Assembly: GCF_036577625.1 (NCBI RefSeq)
Contig: NZ_JARBDC010000032.1
Location: forward strand, 106,935-170,934
Length of the DNA stretch: 64,000 nt
Source of the DNA: Paenibacillus_AB sp036577625
GTDB lineage: Bacteria > Bacillota > Bacilli > Paenibacillales > NBRC-103111
Direction of reading: 5' to 3'
The position numbers and the translations under genes are program-made. The notes beneath the pieces were generated by a model that did no database searches, had not been told where the DNA came from, and saw only the letters and a program-made list of their open reading frames with translations. Below are positions 17,535 through 26,619 of this stretch, one piece after another. Within the stretch, counting starts at the first letter, position 1. Each line of letters opens with the position of its first letter.

Positions 17535-19133
17535 TTACGGATTCGGGGCCGTTTTCATCTTGAATTCGGTCGGACTCAACCCCGTATAGGCGCGGAATAC
17601 TTTGCTGAAATAACGGAAATCGCCGAACCCGCTTTTTTCGGATATGTCGGATACCGTATCGGTCGTATGAAGGATCAGCTGTTTCGCTTTTTGGATGCGG
17701 AGGGTGTTGACATAACGGGTGAAGGTTTGCCCCGTCTCGTCTTTGAACAGTTCGGAGAGATAATTTTTGTTCAGATGAAAATGTTTGGCCGTCTCTTCCA
17801 GCGTAATTTTGTCGCAATAGTGGTTTTTCAAAAATTGCTCGATTTCCCGTACGACGCTTCGGCAGCCCTCGTCTTTGCGTCGGCCGGCCCGCATCGCGGA
17901 CAAGTAGCGGAAATACGCCTTGAACCGTTCCGCCGTCTGCGGGAAGCTCCAATACGGGCGGAACGGCGCTTCGTCGAACGTTTCGAGCGAAGCGTAGCCG
18001 CAGCCCGGCTCCAGGCCGGACAGCTCCAGCACGGCCACGTTTACGATGGCCGCGGCGCGGTCGATGCATTGCTTGGCCGCGCGAAGCGAACACGACTTCT
18101 CCTCCAGCTGCGCGAAGCGATCGTCGATGATCCGGGACGCGTCCTCTTCCGTTCCGTACAGGAGCGCCTCGGTCAGCGCGAGCCGCAGCTCGTTGCCGAA
18201 ACGGGCGAGCACCGTCTCGTCTTCGCGCTGCATGGGCATTCCGGACAGCGGATCGTGCCAAATGACCGGCCCCGCCGCCGCGCCGTAGCTATGGCGGCGA
18301 ACGGCCTCCCCCGCTTCGCGGAACGACTCCGCGAGACGGCCCGCATCGTCCTGTACCGGGCTTGCGCCGAATCGAAGCTCGTTCCCGCCGCGTTCGGCCA
18401 TACGCGCGGCCAAGCGGCCGAGAGCGCGGTCCAGGCGCGCGACGAACGCCGTCCTGGACTCGTCCGCGCCGGCTTCCGCGACGAGCGTGCACTCGTCTTG
18501 ATCCGGCCCGACGAACGTGTCGAACCCCGCCGCGAAGCCCCCGTCCGCTTCCGCCGCCTCCGACAGCCGTTCGGCCAGATCGGGATCGGCCGTCTTCTGC
18601 TGCACGGCGATTACGGCATACCGCTCCAGCGGGCAGCGGAGACGGTGAAGCTTGGCCATGTCGCGGATGCTGCCGCCCGAATATTGGAACGACAGCACGT
18701 CCTGGAAAAACGTCGCGGTCAGCCGGCGGTTGTCGGCGCCCGCCCGCGATTCCGCGCCCGATTTCAAGCCGCCTATGATTTTGCGGATGGCCGCCGTCAG
18801 CTCTTCGGGACGCATCGTCATTTTCAGCAAATAGTCGGAGGCCCCGAGCAGCAGCGCCTCCCTGACGTATTCGAACTCGTCGGCGCAGCTCAGCACGATG
18901 CAGCGGCAGGACGGCTTTCTCGACTTCGCCTCGCGAATGAGGCCGATCCCGTCGAGCAGCGGCATTTTAATATCGGTCACGATCAGGTCCGGGTCCCATT
19001 CGTCCCAGCGGTCCAGCGCCTCGCGCCCGTTCGCCGCCTCCTCCACGCGGCCGAAGCCGAGCTCGGCCCAATCGGCGGAATGCCGGATCCCGTAACGTAC
19101 GATCGGTTCATCGTCCACGATAATGACATTCAT
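17535..19133 (-). CDS. YesN-type response regulator with AraC DNA-binding domain
   Basis: A 532-aa response regulator. Receiver domain about 1-125 with acidic pocket VDDEP, phospho-acceptor Asp54 in LIVTDIKMPLLDG and Lys in YLLKMTM. A long unclassified middle region, then a double HTH of AraC type (about 430-530) with ETAKHFHLNKNYLSELFKDE and DISEKSGFGDFRYFSKVF. It starts 12 bp after the histidine kinase stop, with AGGAGGGAG upstream, forming a YesM/YesN pair that probably activates the sugar transporter downstream. Confidence 0.95.
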   Translation of the reverse strand: MNVIIVDDEPIVRYGIRHSADWAELGFGRVEEAANGREALDRWDEWDPDLIVTDIKMPLLDGIGLIREAKSRKPSCRCIVLSCADEFEYVREALLLGASDYLLKMTMRPEELTAAIRKIIGGLKSGAESRAGADNRRLTATFFQDVLSFQYSGGSIRDMAKLHRLRCPLERYAVIAVQQKTADPDLAERLSEAAEADGGFAAGFDTFVGPDQDECTLVAEAGADESRTAFVARLDRALGRLAARMAERGGNELRFGASPVQDDAGRLAESFREAGEAVRRHSYGAAAGPVIWHDPLSGMPMQREDETVLARFGNELRLALTEALLYGTEEDASRIIDDRFAQLEEKSCSLRAAKQCIDRAAAIVNVAVLELSGLEPGCGYASLETFDEAPFRPYWSFPQTAERFKAYFRYLSAMRAGRRKDEGCRSVVREIEQFLKNHYCDKITLEETAKHFHLNKNYLSELFKDETGQTFTRYVNTLRIQKAKQLILHTTDTVSDISEKSGFGDFRYFSKVFRAYTGLSPTEFKMKTAPNP

Positions 19134-19145
19134 GAGAGCTCCCTC

Positions 19146-20888
19146 CTATATGATCCGCTTCTCGCGGATAAGGTCCATGACCGGCAGCTTGAGCGTAACC
19201 GTCGTGCCCGCCCCGGGCTCGCTCGTCCAGCGAAGCCCGTATTCGTCGCCGAAATAAAGCTTGATTCGCCTGTCGACGTTCAGCATCCCGACATGCTCCC
19301 GCCGATTTCCTTTCGCGGACGGCCTCCCGCCGGCCGAAGCGGCCCCGATGCCGTCGTCCGCGACCTGCACGTAAACGAACCCTCCTTCCCTTTTACCGCT
19401 CAACCGGATGCGGCCCGCGCCCGTCTTCGGCAAAATGCCGTGCATGATCGCGTTTTCCACGATCGGCTGCAGACTCATCCGAACGATCGGCTCGGCTTCC
19501 AGCCCGTCCGGGAAATCGTAGCCGACCTCGAACTTGCCCGGGTGCATCGTCGCCTGAATGTCCAAATACGCCTGCAAATGCTTCAGCTCCTCCCGGATCG
19601 AGACGACCGGCTGGTCGAAGCGGAACGAGCTGACGAGAATGACGCCGAGCGAGGTCAGCGCGTCGAACACGGTGTCGTTCCGTCCGGCGCGGGCGAGCCA
19701 GCGCACATTGTTCAGCGTATTGTAGATGAAATGCGGATTGATCTGGGCTTGCAGCGCCAGCACCTCGGCTTTGCGCTGTTTCTCCCGCTCCAGCTCGATG
19801 CGCCGGAACAGCTGCTTCAGCCGCCGGATCATCCGGTTGTAGCTGGCGATCAGGAAGCCGATCTCGTCCTTCATCCCCGCCGCTTCGTACGGAACGAGCT
19901 TGCGGCTGCCGACATCGCGCAGGAAGTACGACAGCTGGACGACCGGCCGCAAAAACCGGTAGGCGAGCATCGCGGCCAACGCCATCCCGATCAGCAGCAG
20001 CACCGCATTGAGCGAAAGCAGCACGTTGCGGAACACCGCCGCGTCCCGCAGCAGCGCCTTCTCCGGAATGAGCGCGATGACGGTGACCGCGCGCTGCATC
20101 TCTTCGTTGCCGGAGACGAGCAAATACCCGCTCTCTTGCGCCGAGCTTCGTCCGTATCCGGAAGAATCGACCAGCTTCCGCAATTTGTCCGGAAGCTCCA
20201 GCCCGTTCTCCCGGTATAGCAGCCTTCCTTTCCGGTCGAGCAAAAGGAGCTGCTCCTCGTACCGTTTCTCCGGCCTCGCCAAAATCGGCGTCAGCCGGTC
20301 CGCCGCCAGCGTAACGATGACGATGCCCACGGTGGCGTTCGTTTGCGGCGATTTGATTTTGCGGCCGACGAACAGCACCTCTTTCTCCGCCGTATATTCG
20401 TTTTGCACGAACGACGCCTTGCCGATCGGGGCGAATACGAGCTCTCCGTCGCTGTCGCGAATGGTTTTGTACAGCTCGGAGCCGAGCAGGTCGCCAGCCG
20501 CCACGGACGTCGAGCCCGCGACTTCTTCGGCCGGGGAAACGAGAAAAATATCGGAAATATAGTCCCGGCTGTTCCGGAACCCGTCGAAAAAGTTCCGCAG
20601 CTCGAGCTTCGCGATGTTGTCGTCCAGGCCGGCGAACAACCGGTCGTTCATGTAAAAGAGCGATAGCGTCATCAAATCGATATCGCGGATATAAAAGTTC
20701 AGCTCGCTGTTCAGCGAATCGACGTAATGCTTCGCGTAGTAGTCGGTGTTTTTGCGAATGACGCCGCTGCTGAACTGGTAGCTGATCCAGGTGCCGACGA
20801 GCAGCGTCAGGCCGTTCAGGATAAACAGATAAAGGGAGAGACGGACCGACATGTTGCGGCCCGGCAGGAACGATTTGCGCTTCGCCAT
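19146..20888 (-). CDS. YesM-type sensor histidine kinase
   Basis: A 580-aa membrane sensor: TM1 about 14-34, a large extracellular sensor (about 35-295), TM2 near 300, HAMP, then a His_kinase domain with phospho-acceptor in QAQINPHFIYNTLNNVRWLA and a HATPase_c end (DDGIGAASAGG, GAGTTVTLKLP). The INPHFIYN motif defines the LytS/YesM class. ATG at 20888 has AAGGAGCGG upstream; the open frame extends further without a ribosome site. First gene of the carbohydrate operon; a cre-like site lies 27 bp upstream. Confidence 0.94.
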   Translation of the reverse strand: MAKRKSFLPGRNMSVRLSLYLFILNGLTLLVGTWISYQFSSGVIRKNTDYYAKHYVDSLNSELNFYIRDIDLMTLSLFYMNDRLFAGLDDNIAKLELRNFFDGFRNSRDYISDIFLVSPAEEVAGSTSVAAGDLLGSELYKTIRDSDGELVFAPIGKASFVQNEYTAEKEVLFVGRKIKSPQTNATVGIVIVTLAADRLTPILARPEKRYEEQLLLLDRKGRLLYRENGLELPDKLRKLVDSSGYGRSSAQESGYLLVSGNEEMQRAVTVIALIPEKALLRDAAVFRNVLLSLNAVLLLIGMALAAMLAYRFLRPVVQLSYFLRDVGSRKLVPYEAAGMKDEIGFLIASYNRMIRRLKQLFRRIELEREKQRKAEVLALQAQINPHFIYNTLNNVRWLARAGRNDTVFDALTSLGVILVSSFRFDQPVVSIREELKHLQAYLDIQATMHPGKFEVGYDFPDGLEAEPIVRMSLQPIVENAIMHGILPKTGAGRIRLSGKREGGFVYVQVADDGIGAASAGGRPSAKGNRREHVGMLNVDRRIKLYFGDEYGLRWTSEPGAGTTVTLKLPVMDLIREKRII

Positions 20889-20914
20889 CGATACCGCTCC
20901 TTTTTCTGCAGAAA

Positions 20915-20928
20915 TGTTTCCGTTTACA
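20915..20928 (-). promoter_or_regulatory. cre-like site (CcpA) upstream of the YesM-type kinase
   Basis: Reverse strand TGTAAACGGAAACA fits 13 of 14 positions of the cre consensus TGWAANCGNTNNCW, and lies just downstream of a TACAAT (-10-like, about 20931-20936). This placement would give catabolite repression of the sugar-uptake operon. 20889-21050 otherwise holds only this promoter region. Confidence 0.5.
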
Positions 20929-21073
20929 TTCCATTGTAGTGGAACTTTCTGACTTCTACCACACCATTTTGCCGCCGGCCGCCTTGGGAAAACGATCAAC
21001 CCGGCGCCATGACCGCATAAATTTTTATTCGGAGCGAACACTGAGCGTATAGCAGGCTTTGTCCTTTAACGTC

Positions 21074-21103
21074 AAAAAGACGACGCCCGATCGGGACGCC
21101 GTC
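21074..21103 (-). terminator. Intrinsic terminator of pstS
   Basis: Reverse strand GACGGCGTCCCG / CGGGCGTCGTC form a long stem with a short loop, then TTTTT, 18 bp after the pstS stop. It separates pstS from the downstream sugar-sensor operon. Confidence 0.85.
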
Positions 21104-21120
21104 TTGCGAGAAACGCTGTT

Positions 21121-22029
21121 TTATTTTTTGATCAAGTCCGCCGGCAAAAATCCGAGGTCGGCCACTTCCGGCTTGCCGAGAAATTCCTTGCTCATGATGA
21201 ATTCCAGGAACGCCTTGACGGCCGGACTTTCTTTGTCCTTCTTCGTATACATATGCTCGATGCCGTACAGCGGGTATTTGCCGTTCTTGATATTGTCGGC
21301 CGAATATTCGTTGCCGTCCAGCTTCAACGCCTTGATTTTGTCGTTGCCTTTGATGTAAGGCACGTCGACGTAGCCGATCGCGCCTTCCGTCGTGCCGACC
21401 GCTTCCGCGACCGTTTTGCTCGTGTCCTGCGTGACGCCTTCTTTCGTAAAGTCTTTGTTGTCGAGCACGATTTGCTTCACGAGCTTGCGGGAGCCGGAGC
21501 TGTCCGGACGGTGAACGACCGTGATTTTCAAATCTTTGCCGCCCACGTCTTTCCAGTTCGTAATTTTGCCCATGAAAATGTCGGCCGCTTGCGCCTTCGT
21601 CAAGTTGTCGATGCCCACGCTCGCTTTGTTGACGATCAGCGCGAAAGGCGCGATTACGACGATGTTGTCTTTCAGAATATCCTTGTACTGCGGATCGGCT
21701 TCGACGTCGGAGTTGCCGATGTCGGAAACGCCGTCGGCCACGTTTTTCACGCCCGTACCGGAGCCGCCGCCCGTGACGTTGACGGTCACCTTCGGGTTTT
21801 TGGCCATGAAGTCCTGCGCCGCCTTTGCGACGAGCGGCTGGAGCGCCGTCGAGCCGGAAGCCGAAACCGTTCCGGTCAATTCCGCCGTCGCCGGTTTGTC
21901 CGTCGTTTGCGGCGTCGCGCCGCCTGCGTTCGTAGTATTGTCTTTTGTACCGCAGCCTGCCAGGACCCCCACCGATAATAGACCTACCATTGCAAATGAA
22001 AACATTTTTTTCGACATGACTTTAAACAT
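21121..22029 (-). CDS. pstS: Phosphate-binding lipoprotein PstS
   Basis: A roughly 302-aa phosphate-binding protein of the Pst importer. Lipobox VLAGC after the signal peptide, then ASGSTALQPLVAKAAQDF, the GGGSGTGVKNVADG phosphate loop and RPDSSGSRKLVKQIVL. Start is ambiguous: ATG at 22029 is 11 nt after GGAGG, while the in-frame ATG at 22038 is only 2 nt after it. It is transcribed alone, with its own PhoP box and terminator, and is about 8.7 kb upstream of pstCAB with a sugar-uptake operon in between. Confidence 0.97.
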   Translation of the reverse strand: MFKVMSKKMFSFAMVGLLSVGVLAGCGTKDNTTNAGGATPQTTDKPATAELTGTVSASGSTALQPLVAKAAQDFMAKNPKVTVNVTGGGSGTGVKNVADGVSDIGNSDVEADPQYKDILKDNIVVIAPFALIVNKASVGIDNLTKAQAADIFMGKITNWKDVGGKDLKITVVHRPDSSGSRKLVKQIVLDNKDFTKEGVTQDTSKTVAEAVGTTEGAIGYVDVPYIKGNDKIKALKLDGNEYSADNIKNGKYPLYGIEHMYTKKDKESPAVKAFLEFIMSKEFLGKPEVADLGFLPADLIKK

Positions 22030-22083
22030 GTTGTGCATGTCCTCCCTTTTTCCGTTTATCGTTACCTATCGTTTACAAGCGAT

Positions 22084-22137
22084 ATCGTACCAACCAATTG
22101 TTAAAGCAAAACACTCGAAACGTTAACGGGATGTAAA
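22084..22137 (-). promoter_or_regulatory. PhoP box and -10 element of pstS
   Basis: Reverse strand hexamers at 11-bp steps: TTTACA (22137-22132), TTAACG (22126-22121), a degenerate AGTGTT (22115-22110), TTAACA (22104-22099), then 9 bp and TACGAT (22089-22084). Same geometry as the pstC, phoP and ppk sites. Back to back with the chemoreceptor box. Confidence 0.85.
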
Positions 22138-22167
22138 TTTTTTCGCGGCGCCGGAGCCGTCCGACAT

Positions 22168-22221
22168 TTTACATTTGCCTAACAAAAGAAGCCGTCATCG
22201 TTAATACAGCCGGGCTATACT
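22168..22221 (+). promoter_or_regulatory. PhoP box and -10 element of the chemoreceptor gene
   Basis: Forward strand hexamers at 11-bp steps: TTTACA (22168), CTAACA (22179), a degenerate AGCCGT (22190), TTAATA (22201), then 9 bp and TATACT (22216-22221). The start of the methyl-accepting protein gene is 76 bp further. It mirrors the divergent pstS box, so both genes are probably induced by phosphate starvation. Confidence 0.75.
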
Positions 22222-22297
22222 TCCTATCGAATAGGTAAAAAGACAGGGGAGCGGAGCCGACGGACCGCCGTCGGCCCCGCCTACAGGGGGGACGCTT

Positions 22298-24037
22298 ATG
22301 CTACGCAAAACGATGACGCTCATGTGGAAAACGAAGCTGGTGCTCGGCTTTGCCGTCGTATCCGTCTTGATCGCCGCGGCCGCGCTGTTCAACCTGCAGC
22401 AGGTGCGCGGCATGAAGGAGCAGCTGCAGCGGCAAAACGCCAAAGTCGACATGCAGCTGAAGGCGCTCGAGCTGAAGGTGCTCGTCCAGGAAATGAAAGA
22501 GATATCGTCCGGGCTGATGATATCGCGCGACGAGGCGTATGCGGCCAAATTTACGGAAATGCGGCCCGCGTTTCAGGAGGCGGTTCGCCTGATCGGCGAT
22601 ACGGCGGCGTCGGACGAGCAGCGGCTGTGGCGCAGTCAAATGATTATGGCCGAAACGGAATTTCTCGACCTGTTCGACCGGGCGGTCGCGGTCATCCGGA
22701 ACCGGTCGCTGACGGCGGTCGACATTCAAAAAAATACGGAATCGCTCTATACGGAAACGCAGGCGCAGCGGGACGCCATTTTCGGGCTGGTCGACCGCTT
22801 TTACGTCGATTATTCGCGCGAAGCCGAAGCCGCCGTACAAGCGACGAACGCCAAAATGACCGGAGCCGCGACCGTCCTGCTCGCCGCTGCCGCGCTCGTG
22901 CTCGTCATTACGGTATTTGTCTCGTTCGTCCTCGTCCGCTCCTTCACGAACCCGATTCGGCGGATGCGGCAGACGATGGAGCGGATCGGCGCCGGCGACC
23001 TGCGCCACCGGATCGACTCCGCGGCGAACGACGAGTTCGGCCGGCTCGGACGCGGCTTCGACGCGATGATCGGCAGCGTCGCCGCCATGCTCGTCCGGCT
23101 GCGCGACATCGGCACGGCGCTGAACGAGCGCTCGGCGTCCTTCACGTCGTTCGCCCGGACGACCGCGGCCGCGAACGCCGGCGTGCTGAAGGCGCTTGGC
23201 GAAATCGCCGAAGGCGCGAACGAGCAGGCCGCCTTCGCGGAGAAGAGCGCGTCGCTCGTCGGGAAGCTCGGCGCCGAGGTGCGGGACATCGCCCGTTCGG
23301 CGGACGCGATGAAACGGCTCGGCGAGGAGGCGGACGCGCAGGCGAAGCGGGGCGCGGAGACGGTAGCGGAGCTGGAAGCGGCGAGCGCCCGCGCCGAGGC
23401 GATGCTGAGCGGGGCCGAAGCGGCGGTCGGCGCGTTCGCCCGCGGCTCCGAGCGGATCGGCCAAATCGTCCGAACGTTGACCGAAATCGCCAACCAGACG
23501 AACGTGCTTGCGCTCAACGCCTCGATCGAGGCGGCCCGGGCGGGCGTCCACGGGCGGGGCTTTCTCGTCATCGCGGACGAGGTTCGCCTGCTGTCCGACC
23601 AGTCCAAATCGTCGGCGCAGTCGATCGGCGAGCTGGTCGACTCGCTCGGGGCGCAGCTGGCGAAAGTGACGGAGGCGATGGCGGCGGCCGGCGAAGCGTC
23701 CCGCACGGGGTCGTCGAAGGTGCGGCATACGCTGGAGGCGTTCCGTTCGATCGAACGGGCGGTCGCCGGGCTGCACGGGCAAGCCGACCAAATCCATGCG
23801 AAGGTGAAGCAAGCCGACGGGAACGGCGCCGTCCTGATCGACGCGCTTTCGCATATGGCCGCGATCGCGGAGCAATCGGCCGCCGGGACGCAGGAAGTGA
23901 ACGTATCGTCGGCGGAGCAGAACGAATCGGTCCGGCGCATCGCCGAGCAGGCCGAGGCGATGCACGGGCTCGCCGCAAGCTTGTTCGCGGAGATCGGCAA
24001 ATTCCGCATCGACGACGGCGGCGAAGCGGCTCGTTAA
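22298..24037 (+). CDS. Methyl-accepting chemotaxis protein
   Basis: A 579-aa transducer: TM1 about 12-30, a four-helix-bundle-type extracellular domain (about 31-185), TM2 about 188-212, HAMP about 213-265 (SFTNPIRRMRQTMERIGAGD), and a long coiled-coil signalling domain whose hairpin tip is EIANQTNVLALNASIEAARA. ATG has GGGGGGACG upstream. It is divergent from pstS and carries a PhoP-box-like promoter, which suggests a role in phosphate-starvation taxis; ligand is not predictable from sequence. Confidence 0.95.
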   Translation: MLRKTMTLMWKTKLVLGFAVVSVLIAAAALFNLQQVRGMKEQLQRQNAKVDMQLKALELKVLVQEMKEISSGLMISRDEAYAAKFTEMRPAFQEAVRLIGDTAASDEQRLWRSQMIMAETEFLDLFDRAVAVIRNRSLTAVDIQKNTESLYTETQAQRDAIFGLVDRFYVDYSREAEAAVQATNAKMTGAATVLLAAAALVLVITVFVSFVLVRSFTNPIRRMRQTMERIGAGDLRHRIDSAANDEFGRLGRGFDAMIGSVAAMLVRLRDIGTALNERSASFTSFARTTAAANAGVLKALGEIAEGANEQAAFAEKSASLVGKLGAEVRDIARSADAMKRLGEEADAQAKRGAETVAELEAASARAEAMLSGAEAAVGAFARGSERIGQIVRTLTEIANQTNVLALNASIEAARAGVHGRGFLVIADEVRLLSDQSKSSAQSIGELVDSLGAQLAKVTEAMAAAGEASRTGSSKVRHTLEAFRSIERAVAGLHGQADQIHAKVKQADGNGAVLIDALSHMAAIAEQSAAGTQEVNVSSAEQNESVRRIAEQAEAMHGLAASLFAEIGKFRIDDGGEAAR

Positions 24038-24047
24038 GATAAGCAAG

Positions 24048-24075
24048 ACGCCCGCGAGTATCCGCTCGCGGGCGT
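24048..24075. terminator. Stem-loop between convergent chemoreceptor and binding-protein genes
   Basis: ACGCCCGCGAG and CTCGCGGGCGT form a perfect 11-bp stem with a 6-nt loop, followed on the forward strand by TTCGTGCTTTT. It lies 11 bp after the chemoreceptor stop and can serve as its terminator and possibly for the opposite gene. Confidence 0.7.
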
Positions 24076-24098
24076 TTCGTGCTTTTACGTTTCGTTTC

Positions 24099-25439
24099 TT
24101 ACTTGCTTTTCGCTTCCTCGATCGCCTTGTTGATTTTTTCCTCGGCCTGCCTCAGCATCGTGTTGACGTCGGTTCCGCCGCTTATCATCGCCCCGAATTC
24201 TTTGTCCAAAATCGACGCGGCGTTGACGAGCGGAGCCAGTTTCACGTTCGGGGCGGGCGCCGCGGCGAACTTGTTGTAAAACAGCGCTTTGAAGTTTTTG
24301 TCCTTGAACTTGCTCTCTTCCCCCAGGGTGGCGCGTATCGTTTCGTTCGTCAGCACGGTCGCGCGGCCTTCCTTGTTGCTTTTCAGCTGAACCTCGTCCG
24401 ACAGCAGCTCCGACACGGCGAGAAACGCCTGCTCCGCCTTTTTGTTCGCGTCGCTGATGAAGTAGTAGATCGTATTCGCCTGGAAGCCGATGCCGGGCTT
24501 GTCGGCGAACGTCGGAGCGGCGACCATGTCCCAGTTGAGCTCCTTGTCGTTCTCGAAGCGGCCGTAGCCGGAAATCGGCGCGATGACCATCGCGATGTTT
24601 TTATCCTTGTAAAACGAGTTCAGCTCGTTGTCCCCGTTGAAAGCGCCCGCAGGCTTGTTGCCGACGATGTCGTAAAACGCTTTGTACGTCCGAAACAGCT
24701 TCTGGTAATCCGCGCTGTTTACGGCGGCTTTGTCGCTGCTCGCGTCGAGCGGCCCGAGCGAAAGCTGGTTGTCTCCGATCATGTTGGAGGAGAACAGCGC
24801 CATGCCGCGGTATTGGACTCCGTCGACCGTCCGGGTCATTTGCGTCGCCAGCTTCACCGTTTCGTCCCAGGTCATGCCGTTTTTCGGATAAGCGGTCCCG
24901 AACTTGTCGAAAATGTCCTTGTTGTAAAACAGCACGACCGTGCTCGTATATTTCGGCAGGCCGTACAAGGCGCCGCCGCCGGAAGCGGCTTTCGCCGAAT
25001 CGATCGTCGAAGGCTCGATCCGCGTCAAGTCGAATTTATGCTTCTTCACCAGGTCCGTTATATCGTACTGCAGCCGGTACGGCATGACCGAGTTGAACAA
25101 TCCGCCGATCGACGTAATGACGATATCCGGGGCGTTTCCGGTCATGACCATTTGGTCGAGCTTCGCCTGGGGGCCCGAAACAAAATAGTTCAGCTTGTAA
25201 TTCGGATATTTGGCCCGTACGGGCGCTTCGATCGTCCGCTGAAATTCGTCCTGGGTAATCGAGGCGACGATCGAAAATATCGTCAGCTCGACCGGCGCGG
25301 CTGGCCCGGCTTTGTCCGGCTGCCCGTCCGCCGAATTCGGCGCGGCGCCGCTTCCGGCGCATGCGGGCAGCAGCGCCGCGCATACGGCGGCGACCGTCCA
25401 TGCGGCCGCCCGCATTCGTTTTCCGTTACCGTTATTCAT
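24099..25439 (-). CDS. Solitary extracellular solute-binding lipoprotein (family 1)
   Basis: A 446-aa sugar-type binding protein with signal peptide and lipobox (LLPACAG), then SBP segments such as GNAPDIVITSIGGLFNSVMP and TVVLFYNKDIFDKFG. ATG at 25439 is preceded by GGGGGGATG. No permease or ATPase lies beside it, so it must use a transporter encoded elsewhere or be a sensor partner. Divergent from an AraC regulator that precedes two FAD oxidoreductase genes. A perfect cre site lies upstream. Confidence 0.92.
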   Translation of the reverse strand: MNNGNGKRMRAAAWTVAAVCAALLPACAGSGAAPNSADGQPDKAGPAAPVELTIFSIVASITQDEFQRTIEAPVRAKYPNYKLNYFVSGPQAKLDQMVMTGNAPDIVITSIGGLFNSVMPYRLQYDITDLVKKHKFDLTRIEPSTIDSAKAASGGGALYGLPKYTSTVVLFYNKDIFDKFGTAYPKNGMTWDETVKLATQMTRTVDGVQYRGMALFSSNMIGDNQLSLGPLDASSDKAAVNSADYQKLFRTYKAFYDIVGNKPAGAFNGDNELNSFYKDKNIAMVIAPISGYGRFENDKELNWDMVAAPTFADKPGIGFQANTIYYFISDANKKAEQAFLAVSELLSDEVQLKSNKEGRATVLTNETIRATLGEESKFKDKNFKALFYNKFAAAPAPNVKLAPLVNAASILDKEFGAMISGGTDVNTMLRQAEEKINKAIEEAKSK

Positions 25440-25567
25440 CGGTACATCCCCCCTTGTATCAATACCGCCCGCCGGGAGCCGGACCGCCGAACCGTCTTGG
25501 ATGATTGTTTTCGCCGACAAACGTCCTTCCCGGGAAACCCCTTGCCTTTCGGCAACATTTATTATTA

Positions 25568-25581
25568 TGAAAGCGGTATCA
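25568..25581 (+). promoter_or_regulatory. cre site (CcpA) between the solitary binding protein and AraC genes
   Basis: TGAAAGCGGTATCA matches all 14 positions of TGWAANCGNTNNCW. It overlaps an AT-rich promoter-like block for the reverse-strand binding-protein gene (TTGATA at 25583-25578). The rest of the 292-bp divergent gap holds a TATAAT at 25696-25701, a likely -10 for the AraC gene. Confidence 0.65.
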
Positions 25582-25731
25582 AGAGTAAATGGAGAAAAAA
25601 ATGAATACATGGAAAAATGTTTCGGACCGCCTTCGTCGAACATAAATCCATATATCGAGTTCATTATTCCATTCCTAACCGCTCTGCGGTGCGGCTATAA
25701 TAGCGTTACGGAACAGGAGGAGACGTTTCGG

Positions 25732-26571
25732 ATGGACAATGCCTTCTTCTCGAGATTTCATCCGCGGGTCATCGGGGTGCTGCGGCGCGACCGCATGTTT
25801 TGGCAAACCCAAGGCCGGACGCACCGGTCGGTCGCGTACGAAAGGACGTCGCTGCGAAATTTCATGTTCGTGACGGACGGGGCCGGCGCCGTGACCGTCG
25901 ACGGCGCGCGCCATCCGCTGACCGTCGGTTCCGTGTTTTATTTTCCGTTCCGCAGCAGGTGCGAGCTGACGTATACGTCGGAGCGGCCGATGCAGTTTTA
26001 TTCCGTCCATTACGACTACAAGCTGATCGAATGGGACGGCGGCTCCGTCGTCTGTCTCGATCCGCAGGAGAACAGCCTTCCTCTGCCGATCGTCACGCAG
26101 GTCGCCGATATCGAAAGCTTCGCCGGCCGGATGAAGCGGCTGTACGAGCTGTGGCAGCAAAAGGACGGGGATTACGAATGGCAGGCGCGACTGCTGTTTC
26201 TGGGCGCCGTCGACGAGGTTCGCAAGCTGAATATGGAGCGCAGCGAAGGCGACTTGGTCCGCCGGGCGATCGCCAAAAGCATGGATTACATCAAAAACCA
26301 TTACGCCGAGCCGCTCGAGCGGGAGCAGCTGGCGGAGGTGGCGGCGCTGTCGACGAGCTATTTTTCCGTCATGTTCAAAAAAGTCGCCGGCTGCACGCCG
26401 ACCCAGTACATTACGAAAATCCGGCTGGACAAGGCGAAGCAGCTTTTGCAGGCAAGTCCTATGTCGGTATCGGAGGTCGCCCGGCAGGTCGGCTTTCAGG
26501 ATCCGCTTTACTTTGCCCGCGTCTTCGCGAACCATACGGGGATGCCGCCGCGGGAATACCGGAAAGCGTAG
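25732..26571 (+). CDS. AraC-family transcriptional regulator
   Basis: A 279-aa regulator with an N-terminal cupin-like ligand domain (about 1-165, GAGAVTVDGARHPLTVGSVF) and two HTH motifs at the C-terminus (REQLAEVAALSTSYFSVMFK and EVARQVGFQDPLYFARVF). ATG at 25732 lies 11 nt after AGGAGG; the frame is open further upstream without such support. It is divergent from the binding-protein gene and 48 bp upstream of the oxidoreductase genes, so it likely controls both. Confidence 0.93.
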   Translation: MDNAFFSRFHPRVIGVLRRDRMFWQTQGRTHRSVAYERTSLRNFMFVTDGAGAVTVDGARHPLTVGSVFYFPFRSRCELTYTSERPMQFYSVHYDYKLIEWDGGSVVCLDPQENSLPLPIVTQVADIESFAGRMKRLYELWQQKDGDYEWQARLLFLGAVDEVRKLNMERSEGDLVRRAIAKSMDYIKNHYAEPLEREQLAEVAALSTSYFSVMFKKVAGCTPTQYITKIRLDKAKQLLQASPMSVSEVARQVGFQDPLYFARVFANHTGMPPREYRKA

Positions 26572-26619
26572 CTCGCCCGAAACATCGAATGCAGCCGTAC
26601 GAAGGAGGTCGTTTGAAAG

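Noticed and set aside
17379..20219. A 946-codon open frame on the forward strand
   Set aside because: Antisense to the YesN-like regulator and YesM-like kinase; no ribosome site and no recognisable domain.
24048..24075. Attachment site or mobile-element end
   Set aside because: A simple terminator hairpin between convergent genes; no integrase, transposase or target duplication anywhere in the window.
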